Source: Sclerotinia nivalis (taxonomy: Eukaryota > Ascomycota > Leotiomycetes > Helotiales > Sclerotiniaceae). Taken from it: a DNA stretch of 64,000 nt. How positions within the stretch are numbered: position 1 is the first letter of the stretch; each line of letters begins with the position of its first letter. The notes below the pieces were generated by a model, which was not told the DNA's origin, did no database searches, and was given only the letters and a program-made list of their open reading frames with translations. The position numbers and the translations under genes were made by a program. The stretch spans positions 2,108,001 to 2,172,000 of the forward strand of contig JAPEIS010000015.1 in assembly GCA_029531795.1 (NCBI GenBank). Direction: 5' to 3'. Of the stretch, positions 24,340 through 36,556 are shown piece after piece.

Positions 24340-26930
24340 CCCTATTTGTTAAAACTATTATGTTCCTTGTATATAAAAATCCCTTTATTGTTACAAATCT
24401 CATTGATAGTGGATGCTCTGGAGAAGTCTTTATTAATCGTTCTTTTGTTTCCAAATACAATATTGAAATACAATTCTTATTTCACCTTTGCGAACTCCGA
24501 TTTGCTAATAAAAAAATCGTCGATAGAATTATAGAATATTTTGTGATGGAAATCGTTATAAGGGATTATTATGAATATTGATTCTTTTATATTATTCAAC
24601 TTTCATTAGAGATGTTATTAATCTTTGGTTTATTATGGTTATAATGTTACAATTTTATTATTAACTGAATGAAGATGAGTTTAATATTCTTTTCAAACTA
24701 TTGTGCTTCCAATTGTTTGGTATGTTATAATTCAGAGTCAGTTATTGTATTAACGATTCTATCTTCGATTAAAGAACAAAAGGATCTAGCAAAAGTTATT
24801 TTATAATAGGTCGTTGATACTATCGAATCTTTAAATAAATTCCTTATTGATTCTGATATAAAAGCTAAATGTATAGTTTATAAATATTATTCTTTATATG
24901 TCGAGAATTGTCCAAAGGACGATATCGATTATTCATCTATTCAAATACTTTTTACTTTTAAAAGAACTTCTTATAAAAAACCTTCTATTGAAGAAATATC
25001 AGATGAAGGTTATATATTATAATCTAACGATTCTTCTATTGATCTTGAATTTCAGTAAGGTTTAATACCTGGTATAAATTATTATCGAACAAAGCGCTAC
25101 GGAGAATTAAATAATCAAGTATAGATGATTCCCAATTGTTTGTATTCAAAATCGATCTTAAAGATTGCAGATCGGTGTTGGTCTATTTATAATCCAAAAA
25201 ACTGTTTGCCTCTGTTTTCTGTTAAGGGACTTCTTATATCTATTTACAAAGATACAAGTCCAAATATAAATGATATTCGTTGATTGCAAGCTTCTAGTTT
25301 TGTTTCGTTTTGTCAACAAGATAACGTTCGGGTTATCCGATTGATATGGGATGAATTGGATATCGTACAGAAAACTGTTGAGCAAGATCATCTGTAATAG
25401 GCTACGTTGTTTTCGATACTTATAGAAGGGGATTTTCGATCGATTTTACAAAGGCAAGACAATATAATAAAGATGCTTTCTAGAACCCTATTACAATTTT
25501 ATGATTTTATATACGATTGTTACAAGTCGCTTTATTTGCGAAAGGTTTTTGAGGTTGATATCGACAAATTTTTAATCGGCAAATCTCCCCTTAATGACGA
25601 TCAAATACAACAAAAGCTTTCTATATAATTACAAGATAAACTTTCTGTCTTTCTTTTATATTATACAGATAAATTATCGCCTTATCGAATCTGGGATTAC
25701 AAAATTGAGTTGATGCCCGGTAAAAAGCTACCTTATTTCAAAAACCGTTCTTTATCGTTAATGGAGTTGGTAGTAGTATATAAATAGTTTGATGATAATT
25801 TCTTCAAAAAGTTCATTCAGAAATCGAAATCATAATGCACTTCTCCTTTGTTATTGATTGCCAAGCCAGAAAGGGGGGTCTGCATTTGTCAAGATTATCG
25901 AAGACTAAATAATGTTATTATAAAGAATTGTTATCTATTATTTATTGTTTATGAAATGTTAAACATTTTTTGCAATACAAAAATTTACGCCGAACTTGAT
26001 ATCGTTGTGATGTTCAACAAATTGTGAATCGCTAAAGGGGATGAATGGAAAACTGTATTCATTATTCGTTTTGGTCTTTTTGAATTTCTGATTATACTTT
26101 TCGATCTTTGTAATACACTTGTATCGTTTCAATATTATATCGATCATATGCTTTTCAACGAGTTGGACAAATATTGCATTATATATCTCGATGATGTTCT
26201 AATCTACTCCGATAATTCTGTAGAGTATAGAGAGTATATTCGTTAAATAATTCAAAAGTTAATAGATACTGGATTACAGATTGATATTAACAAATGCGAA
26301 TTCGAAATTACGAAGACAAAGTATTTGGGTTTTATTATTACAATCGAAGGTATCAAAATGAATCAAGAAAAGATCATAACTATTACATCTTGGGAATTGC
26401 CTTTATATATAAAGGATTTACAACGATTTCTCGATTTCGCCAATTTCTATCGACGTTTTATAAAAGATTTTTCAAAGATTTGTTACTCTCTTAACGATCT
26501 CTTATAGAAGAATATTATATGGGACTGGACTGCAGATTATACAAAGGCTTTTGATGTTTTAAAAAGAGTTTTCACAATAGCGTCGGTTTTGGTATACTTT
26601 GATTACAGACGGAAAACTGTTTTGGAAATCGACATTTCCGATTGGGCTTCAGAAGGAGTTCTCTTGCAATACGATGATGATAATGTTTTGTATTCAATTG
26701 TTTACTTTTCATTTAAGTATACAGTAACGGAATGCAATTATGAGATCTACAACAAAGAACTATTCGTTATTATCAAGGCAATGGAAGAATGGTGCTCAGA
26801 GCTTCAAGATTCACAAGAAGAGTTCGAGATTCTTATTGATTATAAGAATCTCGAATATTTTATGATTACAAAAGCTTTCAATCAACGATAAGTGCGATGA
26901 TCTGAATTTCTGTTTCAATATAATTTCTGT
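24340..26930 (+). pseudogene. Protease, reverse transcriptase and RNase H of the + strand chromovirus
   Basis: The aspartic protease motif appears as NLIDSGCSGEVFIN near 24390. The RT region (about 25680-26510) shows VCICQDYRRLNN, then CIIYLDDVLIYSD with the YLDD box intact at 26184-26195, and FLDFANFYRRFIKDFS. RNase H follows, with LEIDISDWASEGVLLQYDDD and YEIYNKELFVIIKAMEEW, the D and E residues in place, up to about 26890. TAA/TAG codons at sites of expected Gln/Trp codons break the frame many times. Confidence 0.82.
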
Positions 26931-27339
26931 ATAGTTTATCGATCAGGAAACAAAGCTATTCGATTAGATATACTAAATAGAAAACACGAAGATCAATTGT
27001 ATCACTCTAATCCAAACGATGAATGTCTAAAGAATCGAGAATGTGTTGTTCTTCCTTAAGATTGTTTTGACAACGATCTTTATAAAGATTTGATTGAGTA
27101 TATCAATTTAGCACCAGTGAAGATAATAGTACCACTTTACAATCAATCAATTGATGCCTTAATCGATGCAATGTATATTAGATCCGATATTGTAGATTAA
27201 CTTATCTCTATTCTTAATGATACATTAGTAATTAAATAGTCAAAAGAGCATTGTAAAACCCTCCAGATCGTTATACAAAATTGTTCAGTCCAAAATAATA
27301 GAATTTACTATTAGGATAAGATTTGGATTCCACTAGACG

Positions 27340-28320
27340 ATAAACTCAAACTCCAAATTATCTATCGAATTCATTCTTCTAATCCTGTTGACCATCCTGG
27401 TCGAACTAAAACAATCGATCTTGTCTTTCGTATATACTGATGGCCTAATATACATTTGGAGATCACGTTCTATATGAAAGCCTGCGAACTTTGTACTCGT
27501 ACCAAATCGTCCAAATCAACGTTTCCCGGATTTTTGAAACCATTGCCTATCCCTTTTCGTATATGATCTAATATCTCAATCGATTATATTACACTACTCC
27601 TGGATTGCATTTGTTATAATTCTATTTATAAATATATCTTGGTGGTAGTCTGCAGGCTAACCAAAATGAGATATTTCATTGGTACACATATGCTAACAAT
27701 AAAGGAACTAATCGATACTTTTATTAGCTATGTCTATATACTTTATACCAAGAATATAAAGACTTCGCGCAAAACAAAAAAGCTGGATGATAAATGAATC
27801 GGCCCTTACAAAATTATCAAAATTTATCCTTGTACTTGTCTTATTCAATTGCCTAAGAATATTAAAATCTTCCCTGTTTTCTATTATTCTTTTTTACTTC
27901 CAGCTCATACTAATTTTCACTTCCCGATTCAAGCAACGATTAACGAATCAGAATCCCTAACTACACAGAACAGAATTTTAGAGCAGGACGATAATAAGGA
28001 TGAGCCTATTCAGAAATGGATATTTGAAGGAGTTCTAAATAATTACAATAAGAATGACTATCATTATTTGATCAAATGAAGATACTACACACCAATTTGG
28101 CAATCAGTTAATAATTTAAAGAGTAACGAGAAGATTCTTATCGAATATCATCGCCTTCATTTAGAGAAACCAGGATTGCCAGCTTGGATTCTAAAGCACC
28201 CCGACACTACTATATTACAATCGGAACTACAGAATTTGCAATCGGAGTTACACAGTACAATTGCTACACTTACTCTACGAAGATCCATTTGCATCAAGAT
28301 TGTTCGTTTCGTTTAAAGGT
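27340..28320 (+). pseudogene. Integrase (core deleted) and chromodomain of the + strand chromovirus
   Basis: The HHCC zinc domain is seen at about 27355-27515 (IYRIHSSNPVDHPGR, then CELCTRTKSS). The first core Asp lies in ISIDYITLLLDC. At about 27745 the text jumps from DTFISYVYI to LYTKNIKTS...GPYKIIKIYP, so the part of the catalytic core with the second Asp and the Glu is gone. Downstream, WIFEGVLNNYNKNDYHYLIK and PIWQSVNNLK form a chromodomain at about 28015-28190, used by chromoviruses to target modified histones. The deletion alone makes the copy non-autonomous. Confidence 0.78.
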
Positions 28321-28470
28321 ATATTACATATTATAACAATAAGGAATATAATATCATTGAAGAATATCATACGTTTTTGTTCAGGGATTTAATTGAGAAA
28401 AGAGATCTTTATTTTTCTTTATTTTTTAATGCCCATTTGAGGTCAAATGGGTTTCTTGAGGAGGGGGTAT

Positions 28471-28633
28471 TGTTACGGGTTCATCTCCCTTCACCTGCAC
28501 GTGATTATGTGTGCCTTAGGCACACATGCATACACTCACTTCTATATAGTCAGGTCACCTCCTTGACCTTCTTCTCCTCCTCGTAGTACAACAATAGATC
28601 AAACCTACACATACCTTTTCCCTCACCGTGATA
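28471..28633 (+). repeat. 3' LTR of the + strand chromovirus
   Basis: 163 bases, same limits as the 5' LTR, less AT-shifted. Preceded directly by the purine tract expected for plus-strand priming and followed by the AGATT duplication. Confidence 0.88.
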
Positions 28634-31204
28634 AGATTATTGCCCTTCTCAATTATCTAGGTAAAATAAGTAAGAGAATCCTAGCTCAAAGGCTCAGTTA
28701 TCTAGCTTAAACTACGAATCTATTGTATCATTCCCAAATGAACAGAAAACAAAAGAAATCAGCTATTGATATAATAATCTTGCTCATTATCGAAATCAAA
28801 AGGAATACAAAAATCAAAAAGAAAACCTCAACCCTTTTCCTAGATATCAAAAAGGCCTTCGATTATATATCCAAAAATTGACTTTTAGATATTTGTAAAA
28901 ACCTTAATCTTCCAATTAACCTTATTACATAGATCTCATTATTTTTGAAAGAAAAATTACTCAAACTTTCGTTCGATGATCAAATCGAAGCTTTTAAATC
29001 GATCAACATCGGAATCCCTCAAAGAAATCCAATCTTATTAATCCTTTTTCTAATTTATATTCGAGATCTCTTTCAATCGAATTCGGTTGAATATCTTTCG
29101 TATATTGATGATATAACTTTAATCATTTATTCCTCAAATTAGAAAAAGAATATTATCTTTTTCAAAAAAACAACGAAATAGATTTATATTCTTAATGAAA
29201 AAAACGTTATTCAATTCGATTTAGCAAAAACAAAGTTAATACATTTCTCCACCTTCAAATATACAAAAAATATTTCAATCAAGCTCCCAAATTCTGAAAT
29301 TATATAATCTTTATTACTAATTAGATAACTAGATATATAGTTCGATTTTGATTTCAATTTCAAACAATATATCACAATCTGAGTTATTCAAGTTAAAATC
29401 TTTTTCTATCGAATAACTAGATTAGCCAATACTAAAAAAAGATTTAATCCCAAAACTTTAAAACAATTCTATATAGCATATATTACTAATATAATTGATT
29501 ATAGATCAATCATTTAGTAAAAAGATCAAATTCAATTCAAAAAGATTCTTTAATTATTTCAGAATCTTACTCTTTGTAAGATTCTAGAAGTCTTCAAAAC
29601 TTCATCAATAAAATCAATGGAAGTGAAAGCTGCTTTGTATTTTCCGGAAATCAGATTAAATGTTGAAATCAGATAATACATTTTCAGATTATTGAAGATT
29701 TCGTTTTTTCATTTTATCAATATAATTATATACAAACTAATTGCTGAAAAAGAAGATCAAAATTCGATAATAACCCTTCAAAGAAAACTATTTAAACTTA
29801 CTCAACTTGAAAAAATCACAAATTCAATCGAAAAGGATTTCGATCTTTTGATACTAGAGAAAATCGATCATTTTCATTTTCCTCTTTGGAAGAGAGACAC
29901 CCTATATAAAATCAATATCAGTAAAACATTCAAGAAAGAAATTGCAATCGCTTATAATCTAATCTTCAAAAATAGAAACAAAAATACTATTATAATATAT
30001 ACAGATACTTTGTCAACCTTGAAAAAAATAAGAGTAGGAATCGGGATTGTTGCTATTTCAATTAATAATCAAGTTTTATATAAAGAAATAATCAATATTG
30101 ATATAAATCAATTAATTTACAATAAAGAACTTTTTGGAATCATTAAAATAATCGAATATATTAATTCTATAGCTCAATTAGACGAAAAATTTAAGATTTA
30201 TTCGGATAATCAAGCTGGATTTTATCGATTGAAAATACCTTCTGATGTTCTTGGCCAGATTTACTAAATTAAAGTAATTAAGGTTACAGAAACTCTTTTT
30301 AGAAAAAGAACAGAAATCTCCTTTAATTGGATTCCAGAGCATATCTTTATTGAAGGAAACGAATTGGTTGATGCTTTAACAAAAAAAGCTACAAAACAAA
30401 AATCATTATCAAACGAAACCAGTTTTGCTTTTTTAGGAATGGATATCAAAAAAAACAAAATCCAAAGAATAAAATATTTTTCTTTATTCATCTAATTCGG
30501 TTTATTCGAAAATATACTTCTGGAAGATTAATTCAAAGATCGGAATTCTAGAAAACACCAAAAGAAGTTTTATTAATACTTTATTTCAATTTAAAATCGA
30601 TTATGGATATTTCAAATCCTATTTATAACGATTCGGAATTTCAGCAAATGATAATTATAGATATAAAAAAAGAGAATCTCCTAATCATCTTTTGTTTAGT
30701 TGCTTATTATACAAATTAATAAAAAGAATATTCAAGAAAAACAATTCTATTTTCCGATTCATTATGAAATATCTACTTTATATCAAAATAAGAATCATTA
30801 AGATCCTCGAATTTATCGAGGAAACAAAAATAGCTATCAGATTATAGTATCTAATTAGGATACAAAAGGATGTAGAATAAGAAAGCGAAGATGAAAAGGA
30901 TGAATTGGAAGAAAATGATTAATTGAGTCAATTTGGTCAATTTAGTCAATTTGATCAATTCACCCTTTTATATAGGATAAATTGTTTCAGTTTCGAATTA
31001 TATTATATTTCATTTGTTATTTTCTTTATTATATATGAAAGTATTTGTAAAGTGGACTTTGTTTCCCAGGATTAGTTTTCATTTTTTCTATTCAAAAATT
31101 AATAGATTAAGGTTACTTCAATCTTCCCAAATTGTATTAGCTACAGCCGAATATGATCAACAATTCTCTATTTGTTATTTGTTAGAAGTTTATAAAGCTC
31201 CTAG
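28634..31204 (+). pseudogene. LINE copy A ORF2, 3' part: RT, RNase H, C-terminal domain and 3' UTR
   Basis: RT motif A reads TLFLDIKKAFDYISKN-like at about 28830-28880, and motif C is YLSYIDDITLII near 29090-29125. After RT come NFKQYITI and the thumb region. An RNase H domain (IIIYTDTLSTLKKIRVGIG, then YNKELFGIIKIIEYINS and FKIYSDNQAGFYR) lies at 29990-30230. The C-terminal region with a degenerate Cys/His motif follows. The 3' UTR reaches 31204, where the - strand chromovirus inserted; the last part of the LINE (tail) is on the far side at 37938-38001. Confidence 0.8.
30923..30965. repeat. TCAATTTRG tandem repeat in the LINE 3' UTR
   Basis: About four near-copies of a 9-10-base unit (GTCAATTTG/A). 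The same place in copy B has more copies of the corresponding unit (61409-61466), so it is a length-variable minisatellite of this LINE family. Confidence 0.65.
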
Positions 31205-31698
31205 TATTACGCCGCTACAATCCTTTATCACTAAGAAGTGATCAAGGGACTTATAGAAAGGCCGTGGTGGTTTCTACTAAAGATCAAACAAGGGTTTGAT
31301 GAGAATGAAAGATATAATGATTGTATTGTATGGTAACTATAGTATTTAAACTAATAATTGTTTTTGAGTACGAAGCTTTACAAATAAAGGAATCCATTCT
31401 GTTTATATAGACCTTTGTACTTGGGAGTTCTAGGAGCCTTCGAAGCTCTAATGTTCCAGGAGCGTTGGGAGTCTTCGAAACTCTAATACTCCAGGAGCGT
31501 TGGGAGCCTTCGAAACTCTAATGCTTTAAGAGTGTTGAAAGCCTTCGAAACTCTAATGTTTTATACTTCATTATATAATCTGATATTAATATGGTCTGTG
31601 TTTATTTATTCTTATGATCATCTTAATCTTATATTAATCCGATCAAATTATAATGTGTATTTACACGATCGGTTATTGTAAGATCTGTGATTGTAATA
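31205..31698 (-). repeat. 3' LTR of the - strand chromovirus
   Basis: 494 bases. On the + strand it begins TATTACGCCG and ends GATTGTAATA; the ancestral ends were probably TGTTAC...GTAACA. It contains about four imperfect 35-base tandem units (core GGAGCCTTCGAAACTCTAAT) at about 31426-31560. Confidence 0.88.
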
Positions 31699-31785
31699 TT
31701 ATCCCCTATTTAGGCTAAAGCTTGTTTCAAGCTTATAAAGCGGGGTTATATTCTAAAGAAAAGTACAAAACTCTCTTTTTTCATT

Positions 31786-32397
31786 ATGTCTTCCTCCAAA
31801 ATTAAGAAATCCCTATTTTCTGTTCGAAAACGTTCCGAACAGATTTTTCTGGTTCAATCTATCAATAATTGTGGAATTGAAATGTCTCTCTGTTTTTATT
31901 ATCGCAATAAAAAACTTCGTTATATGAAAGATGTTAATAATCCTTAATGTTTTCGTTATTCCGAGTGTGTTCTGGTTAGAATTCCCTGTGATGCTGAATT
32001 TCCTTTGGAAGAAGATTGGGATCGGGAAGTGCTTTATGTTTCGGATTGGGTTTCTCTGAATAAATAAGAAGAAAAATTAGATTGTGAAAAGGAAGAAGCG
32101 TTTGCTAAAATTTTGTATTTATGTAAACAAAAGAAATTCCTATGCGATTGTAGAAAACGGATGGCCAATCGTGGCCTTAAATATTTGAATGAATTAAATA
32201 TTTTGGAAGAGAAAGAACGATTAACAAAAGAACAAGCGGAGAAAGAAAAAGCAAACGGAAATACTTCCGGCCCTAGTAATACTTCGTTTGATCTTTTGGA
32301 GGGTTTCGATTCTTTATCTTTCTCGAATTCTTTTGATCCTTTTTGGGTAGATCCGGATATCGTTAATAAAACGTTTGCAGCTTTTCAGGACAATTGA
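31786..32397 (+). pseudogene. Antisense Cys-rich accessory ORF of a chromovirus (203 codons, two in-frame stops)
   Basis: A single frame runs from ATG 31786 to TGA 32395-32397 on the strand opposite to gag-pol. It is broken only by TAA at 31945 and 32065, both explained by CAA-to-TAA changes. The N-terminal half has spaced Cys residues (NCGIEMSLCFYY, CFRYSECVLVRIPCDAEF) that look like a small zinc-binding module. The middle is a charged, probably helical stretch (REKR-type: ILEEKERLTKEQAEKEKA) after KQKKFLCDCRKRMANRGL. The C-terminus is Ser/Phe/Asp-rich. Similar Cys-rich/coiled proteins are widespread in ascomycete genomes as repeated hypothetical genes; function is unknown. It lies between the chromodomain end and the 3' LTR. 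That it is part of the element is shown by its position inside both LTRs. Confidence 0.7.
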
Positions 32398-32439
32398 GAT
32401 TCTTCCTAGATTCCTAAATGTTTTTTGAATGTAGGTAAT

Positions 32440-33420
32440 CGAGCTATTTGATTAAATACTTTATTGTATTTCTAATATATTTACAATCTAGTATCGTTTC
32501 GATATTGTATTTGGTGTTCGAATTGATAGATTCGATTATAATCTTTAATACATTCGACACTCTTGATAACGCTAATTCGAATAAGGATATATAGAACACT
32601 GAATAGATATTTATAATATTTAATAACTTCAATCTGAAATTAATAGATTCTACCATTTCTTCGATTTCGAATAATCCTAGTTTTTTATAGTTTAGTTTAT
32701 CACTTGGTTATTGCATTTGAATATTTCTTCGAATCAAATAAACTTTATCCCCCTTTTTAAAAGTAGATCCTATACTCTATAATTTGTTATAATATACAAC
32801 TATTCTCAAAACTATAAACTGCAGATCCAATGAAAACTGTTCGTATAATTCCTTGATTTCCGATATATCTTTTATAGCTTCATCAGCATTCGCTGTTTGT
32901 AGAAGTGATAAACAGTAGACTAATGAAATATATCCATAATTAACGTATACTAATGTTACCTTTGTTATTTCTATCTCCGATGTATTATATACGAATTGAG
33001 CTAAAAGTAGTAATTCAACCCAATTGTCTTGTTTATAATTGATATAACAACATAGATAGACTTTTATCATCTGATTTAGACATTCTGTTTGGCCATCTGT
33101 TTGAGGATAAAACGCAATAGATAATTTACATTTGACTCCAAGCAATACTATAAAAGTAATCCAGAATTTTGATATAAAAAGTTTATCTTTATCTGAAATT
33201 ATTTCCTCTGGTACACCGTAAATACTAACTATGTTTCGTAAGAATACATAAACCAGATTATTTGCCATCCATTTCTTACAGAATGATATTATATAAACGA
33301 ATTTCGTTAATCTATCTATCACTACTAAAATAGAATTGTACTCCTTTAGTATAACTGGTTCTTTGGATATAGGTAATTTTATTACGAAATCCTATACAAT
33401 AGATTTCTACAGTCGAATAA
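32440..33420 (-). pseudogene. Integrase and chromodomain of the - strand chromovirus
   Basis: On the - strand, the catalytic core reads MIDRLTKFVYIISF, then GVPEEIISDKDKLF with the second Asp, and YPQTDGQTECLNQM with the Glu, so the DDE triad is preserved at 32777-33322. Further on, a GPY-like segment is followed by NTKYNIETILDCKYIRNTIK and YLIK, a chromodomain, at about 32444-32570. Some stops interrupt. In chromoviruses the domain steers insertion to particular chromatin. Confidence 0.78.
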
Positions 33421-33757
33421 ATAATTCAGAGATCTTGAACTGATTATATAGAATATATCTAGCAACTTTGTTTCGTATACAAATATCGTAATTCTCAATT
33501 ACTTTTTCAATTGTAATCCTCATTTTTGGAAAGTAAACTTTTTTCCTGATTCTGGCAAAGATTCTAATTACTTCTTAATGCCCATAAGCTAAAAGCTTGT
33601 ATTATTCTCGAATATATCCTTCAACTAATCTGAAAAATATATATAATTTGTTATAAAAGTATATAAACTTTTTATCAATGTTGAATCCCTTTTCTAAATT
33701 ATTCATATTTTTGAGAATTTGTTTCGTAATAGCATCTTGTTTATATTCTGCTTTCAA

Positions 33758-35390
33758 TTACTCCTTGATTGTACTGTAATCAATTCTAAAGGAAACAACG
33801 AATTGTGATTTATTGTATACTAATACACCATCTTCTTCCTTTAAGATCGTATATATTTCGTATACTTTATTTTGTAAATATTCCAGTTTTCTATTGAAAG
33901 TATCGGTTTTGACGTTTTCTATTCCTTTGATATATGAAATACGAAAATTATAAGCAATTATAATTTCGAACCATCTGATCTGCCGTTTATTTAATTCCTT
34001 CATTGTAATGAAATAAACTAAATTCTTATAATCAATATATACCTATACTATATATTTCGATCTTTCCAAATAGACTCTTCATTCCCTAAATGCTTCGATT
34101 ATAACTAGTAGTTTCTTGTTATAAATCTCATAATTCAATTCTGCTAATGATAGCTTACAGGAATAGTAAATTATTGGTTATTATTTTTTATTCGCTCTTA
34201 ACTAATTTAATACTGCCCCCAAAGTATAATCCGAAGAATCGGTTTCGATTTCAATTGGTAATTCAGAATCAAATAATAAAAGTATTGGTTCTTTCATAAA
34301 AGCTTACTTGAATAATTCGAAAACTTCCTATACCTTTTCCATCCATTGAAATTCTCCCTGATTCTTCTTGATTATTTCGGATATCGGAATTGCTATTTTC
34401 GAATAATCTTTAATGAACCTACAATAGAAATTAACAAATCCTAAAAAGGATTATACTTCCTTAACACTTATAAACTAATTCCATTCTTAAATAGCCTATA
34501 ATTTATCTAAACTCATCTTGAATCCTTTTGGAAAGATTATATAACCTAAAAACTCCATTTCCATAACATGGAATACACATTTGCTGGATTTACACTAAAG
34601 ATCTGCTTCTTCCAAGTATACTAAAATATTGTTAACATTTTGAATATATTATTTCAGAATCTTCGAATAGATCAATATATCATTCAAATAACAAATACAA
34701 CAAATATCGAAATACTTTCTCAATACATTGTTTACCAAACGCATACATATTGCTAATACATTGATTAGCCCAAATAACATAACCTGATACTTATATAATC
34801 CATATCGAATTCTGAATACTGTTTTCTATTCTTCACCTTTCTTCATTCTGATTAAATGGAAATTGTTTCGTAAATCAAACTTAAAAAAGATCTTAACTTT
34901 CCCTAATCGATCTTTCAATTCCGTAACTAATGGAAATGGATATCGATCCTTGATTGTTATATCGTTAAGCTTACGGTAATCTATACATAACCTCTTAATT
35001 CCATCCTTTTTAGATGTATATAATACAAGGCTAGCTGCCTATGAAATAGATTCTCTAATCCATCCTTTCTTTAAACTATCATCAATATATTCCTTAAACA
35101 TCCTCAAATTTCTTTCCGACATTTGATAAATAAGCCCAAATAAAGGCATCTTTCCTTTCGTTAACACTATTTCGTAATCCCACGACTTGTATTCTGGTAA
35201 AACCTCGTAGCCTTTTCTTTCCTCGAAAAGTTTTACATATTTCCTATACTCTATTAGTATATCCGTCAATAAGAGATCCTGAACTCGATATCCTATATCA
35301 ATAAAATTGTTCGCTTTCAACTCCCTAAAGTATATATTCAGTCTCGCAGATTCGTATATATCTCGATAATTGCAATCATATTAATCAAAT
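33758..35390 (-). pseudogene. Reverse transcriptase and RNase H of the - strand chromovirus
   Basis: The RT entry region is open at 35039-35320 (LLTDILIEYRKYVKLFEER, YEVLPEYKSWDYEI). The catalytic box appears at about 34670 as YLNDILIYSK, where the first Asp of YLDD has become Asn, a G-to-A change that abolishes activity. The RNase H C-terminal part is at 33758-34003 (KRQIRWFEIIIAYNFRISY). Stops separate these pieces. Confidence 0.75.
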
Positions 35391-36556
35391 ATCAAAGTTC
35401 CTCGATTCCAATTAATATTGGGATTATATCATATCAACTATAGCATACCCAATATAATCTAGTGATTCTCTAATGAAACTACATCAAACTATATAAACTC
35501 ATGATGTTCACCTATCTGTATTTCTATTGATTTGATCTCCATTCGTACCATCCCATTTTCAACATCAATTAATTATCCATCTACTAATTGCAACATATAA
35601 AAGTGTTTCTTCGTTTGGAACCTTATACCAACTTCTTGCACAACTTCTTGTACAATAAAATTTCCAATTGCTCCAAAGTTTATCATAGCTCTGAGCCGGT
35701 GCCTATTGATCATAACCATCAGGTTGATCTATCCACTGTATCCTGTAGCGTTTAATTGCCTATTTTGATCTGTTCGGTTGTTTTGATCAATTTAATTAAT
35801 TTAGTCAATTTGGTCAATTAAGCGATTTAACTAACCCAATAAAGAAACATTCCAATAATCTTCTTCCTTATCATTTGTAATTGTTTGATCAATTGAAATC
35901 TTATTGTTAAACATGTTTTTCTATTTGGTGACTAGAGGTAATCTTTATATAACTCGGAGAAAATGTCCTATAGTCTGTAAAGGTTGTATGATTTGGGTTT
36001 GTACCAAATATTCATTCCCTATCTATTATACTAGATGTATCTTGTATATAGAATGATTAATATCGTAATAGAAATAAATGACTTCCTATATTTCTTCTAG
36101 TTCAGATATTTTTATATAATAATATAAAGTTTTTTCGACAAAGGAGGAATTGATTATAATTCCATACTATAAGATTCTATACTTATCGATGATTCTTGCC
36201 TCATAAGTTTCTCCCTCTACAATACCTTTCACATTTAGATCGTCGCTATAAATTCCTTCATTTGTTTCTCCAAATTTCCAAATTCAACGATTCCATTCGT
36301 TGATATATTGTATAATCCAAAGTTCCTTTAAACTTGGCTTTCGATTGATCTACAAAATTGATTCTTCTTTTGAATCTTCTAATTCTTCGAATTGATTATT
36401 CTCCAATTGTTCTTTAAAACCTAAATCCACACAACTTAAAACATATAACTGAAATACAAATATCATATTGAATTACTTCTTACCCTTCCAAAGTTTCTTA
36501 TTCCGATTAAAGTTTCCTTGTTTCTTTTGACGATAAATTGCGGTTTTATATCCTGA

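Larger units (their letters stand above)
22410..28633 (+). mobile_element. Ty3/gypsy chromovirus, 6.2 kb, RIP-degraded, integrase core deleted
   Basis: Both LTRs are 163 bases (22410-22572 and 28471-28633) with TGTTAC...GTRATA ends, and the 5-base duplication AGATT lies on each side (22405-22409, 28634-28638). A polypurine tract (GAGGAGGGGGT) abuts the 3' LTR. Domain order gag, protease, RT, RNase H, integrase, chromodomain is that of chromoviruses. Reading frames are broken by many stops, and part of the integrase catalytic core is missing. It sits inside the RT region of LINE copy A, so it inserted after the LINE. Confidence 0.9.
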
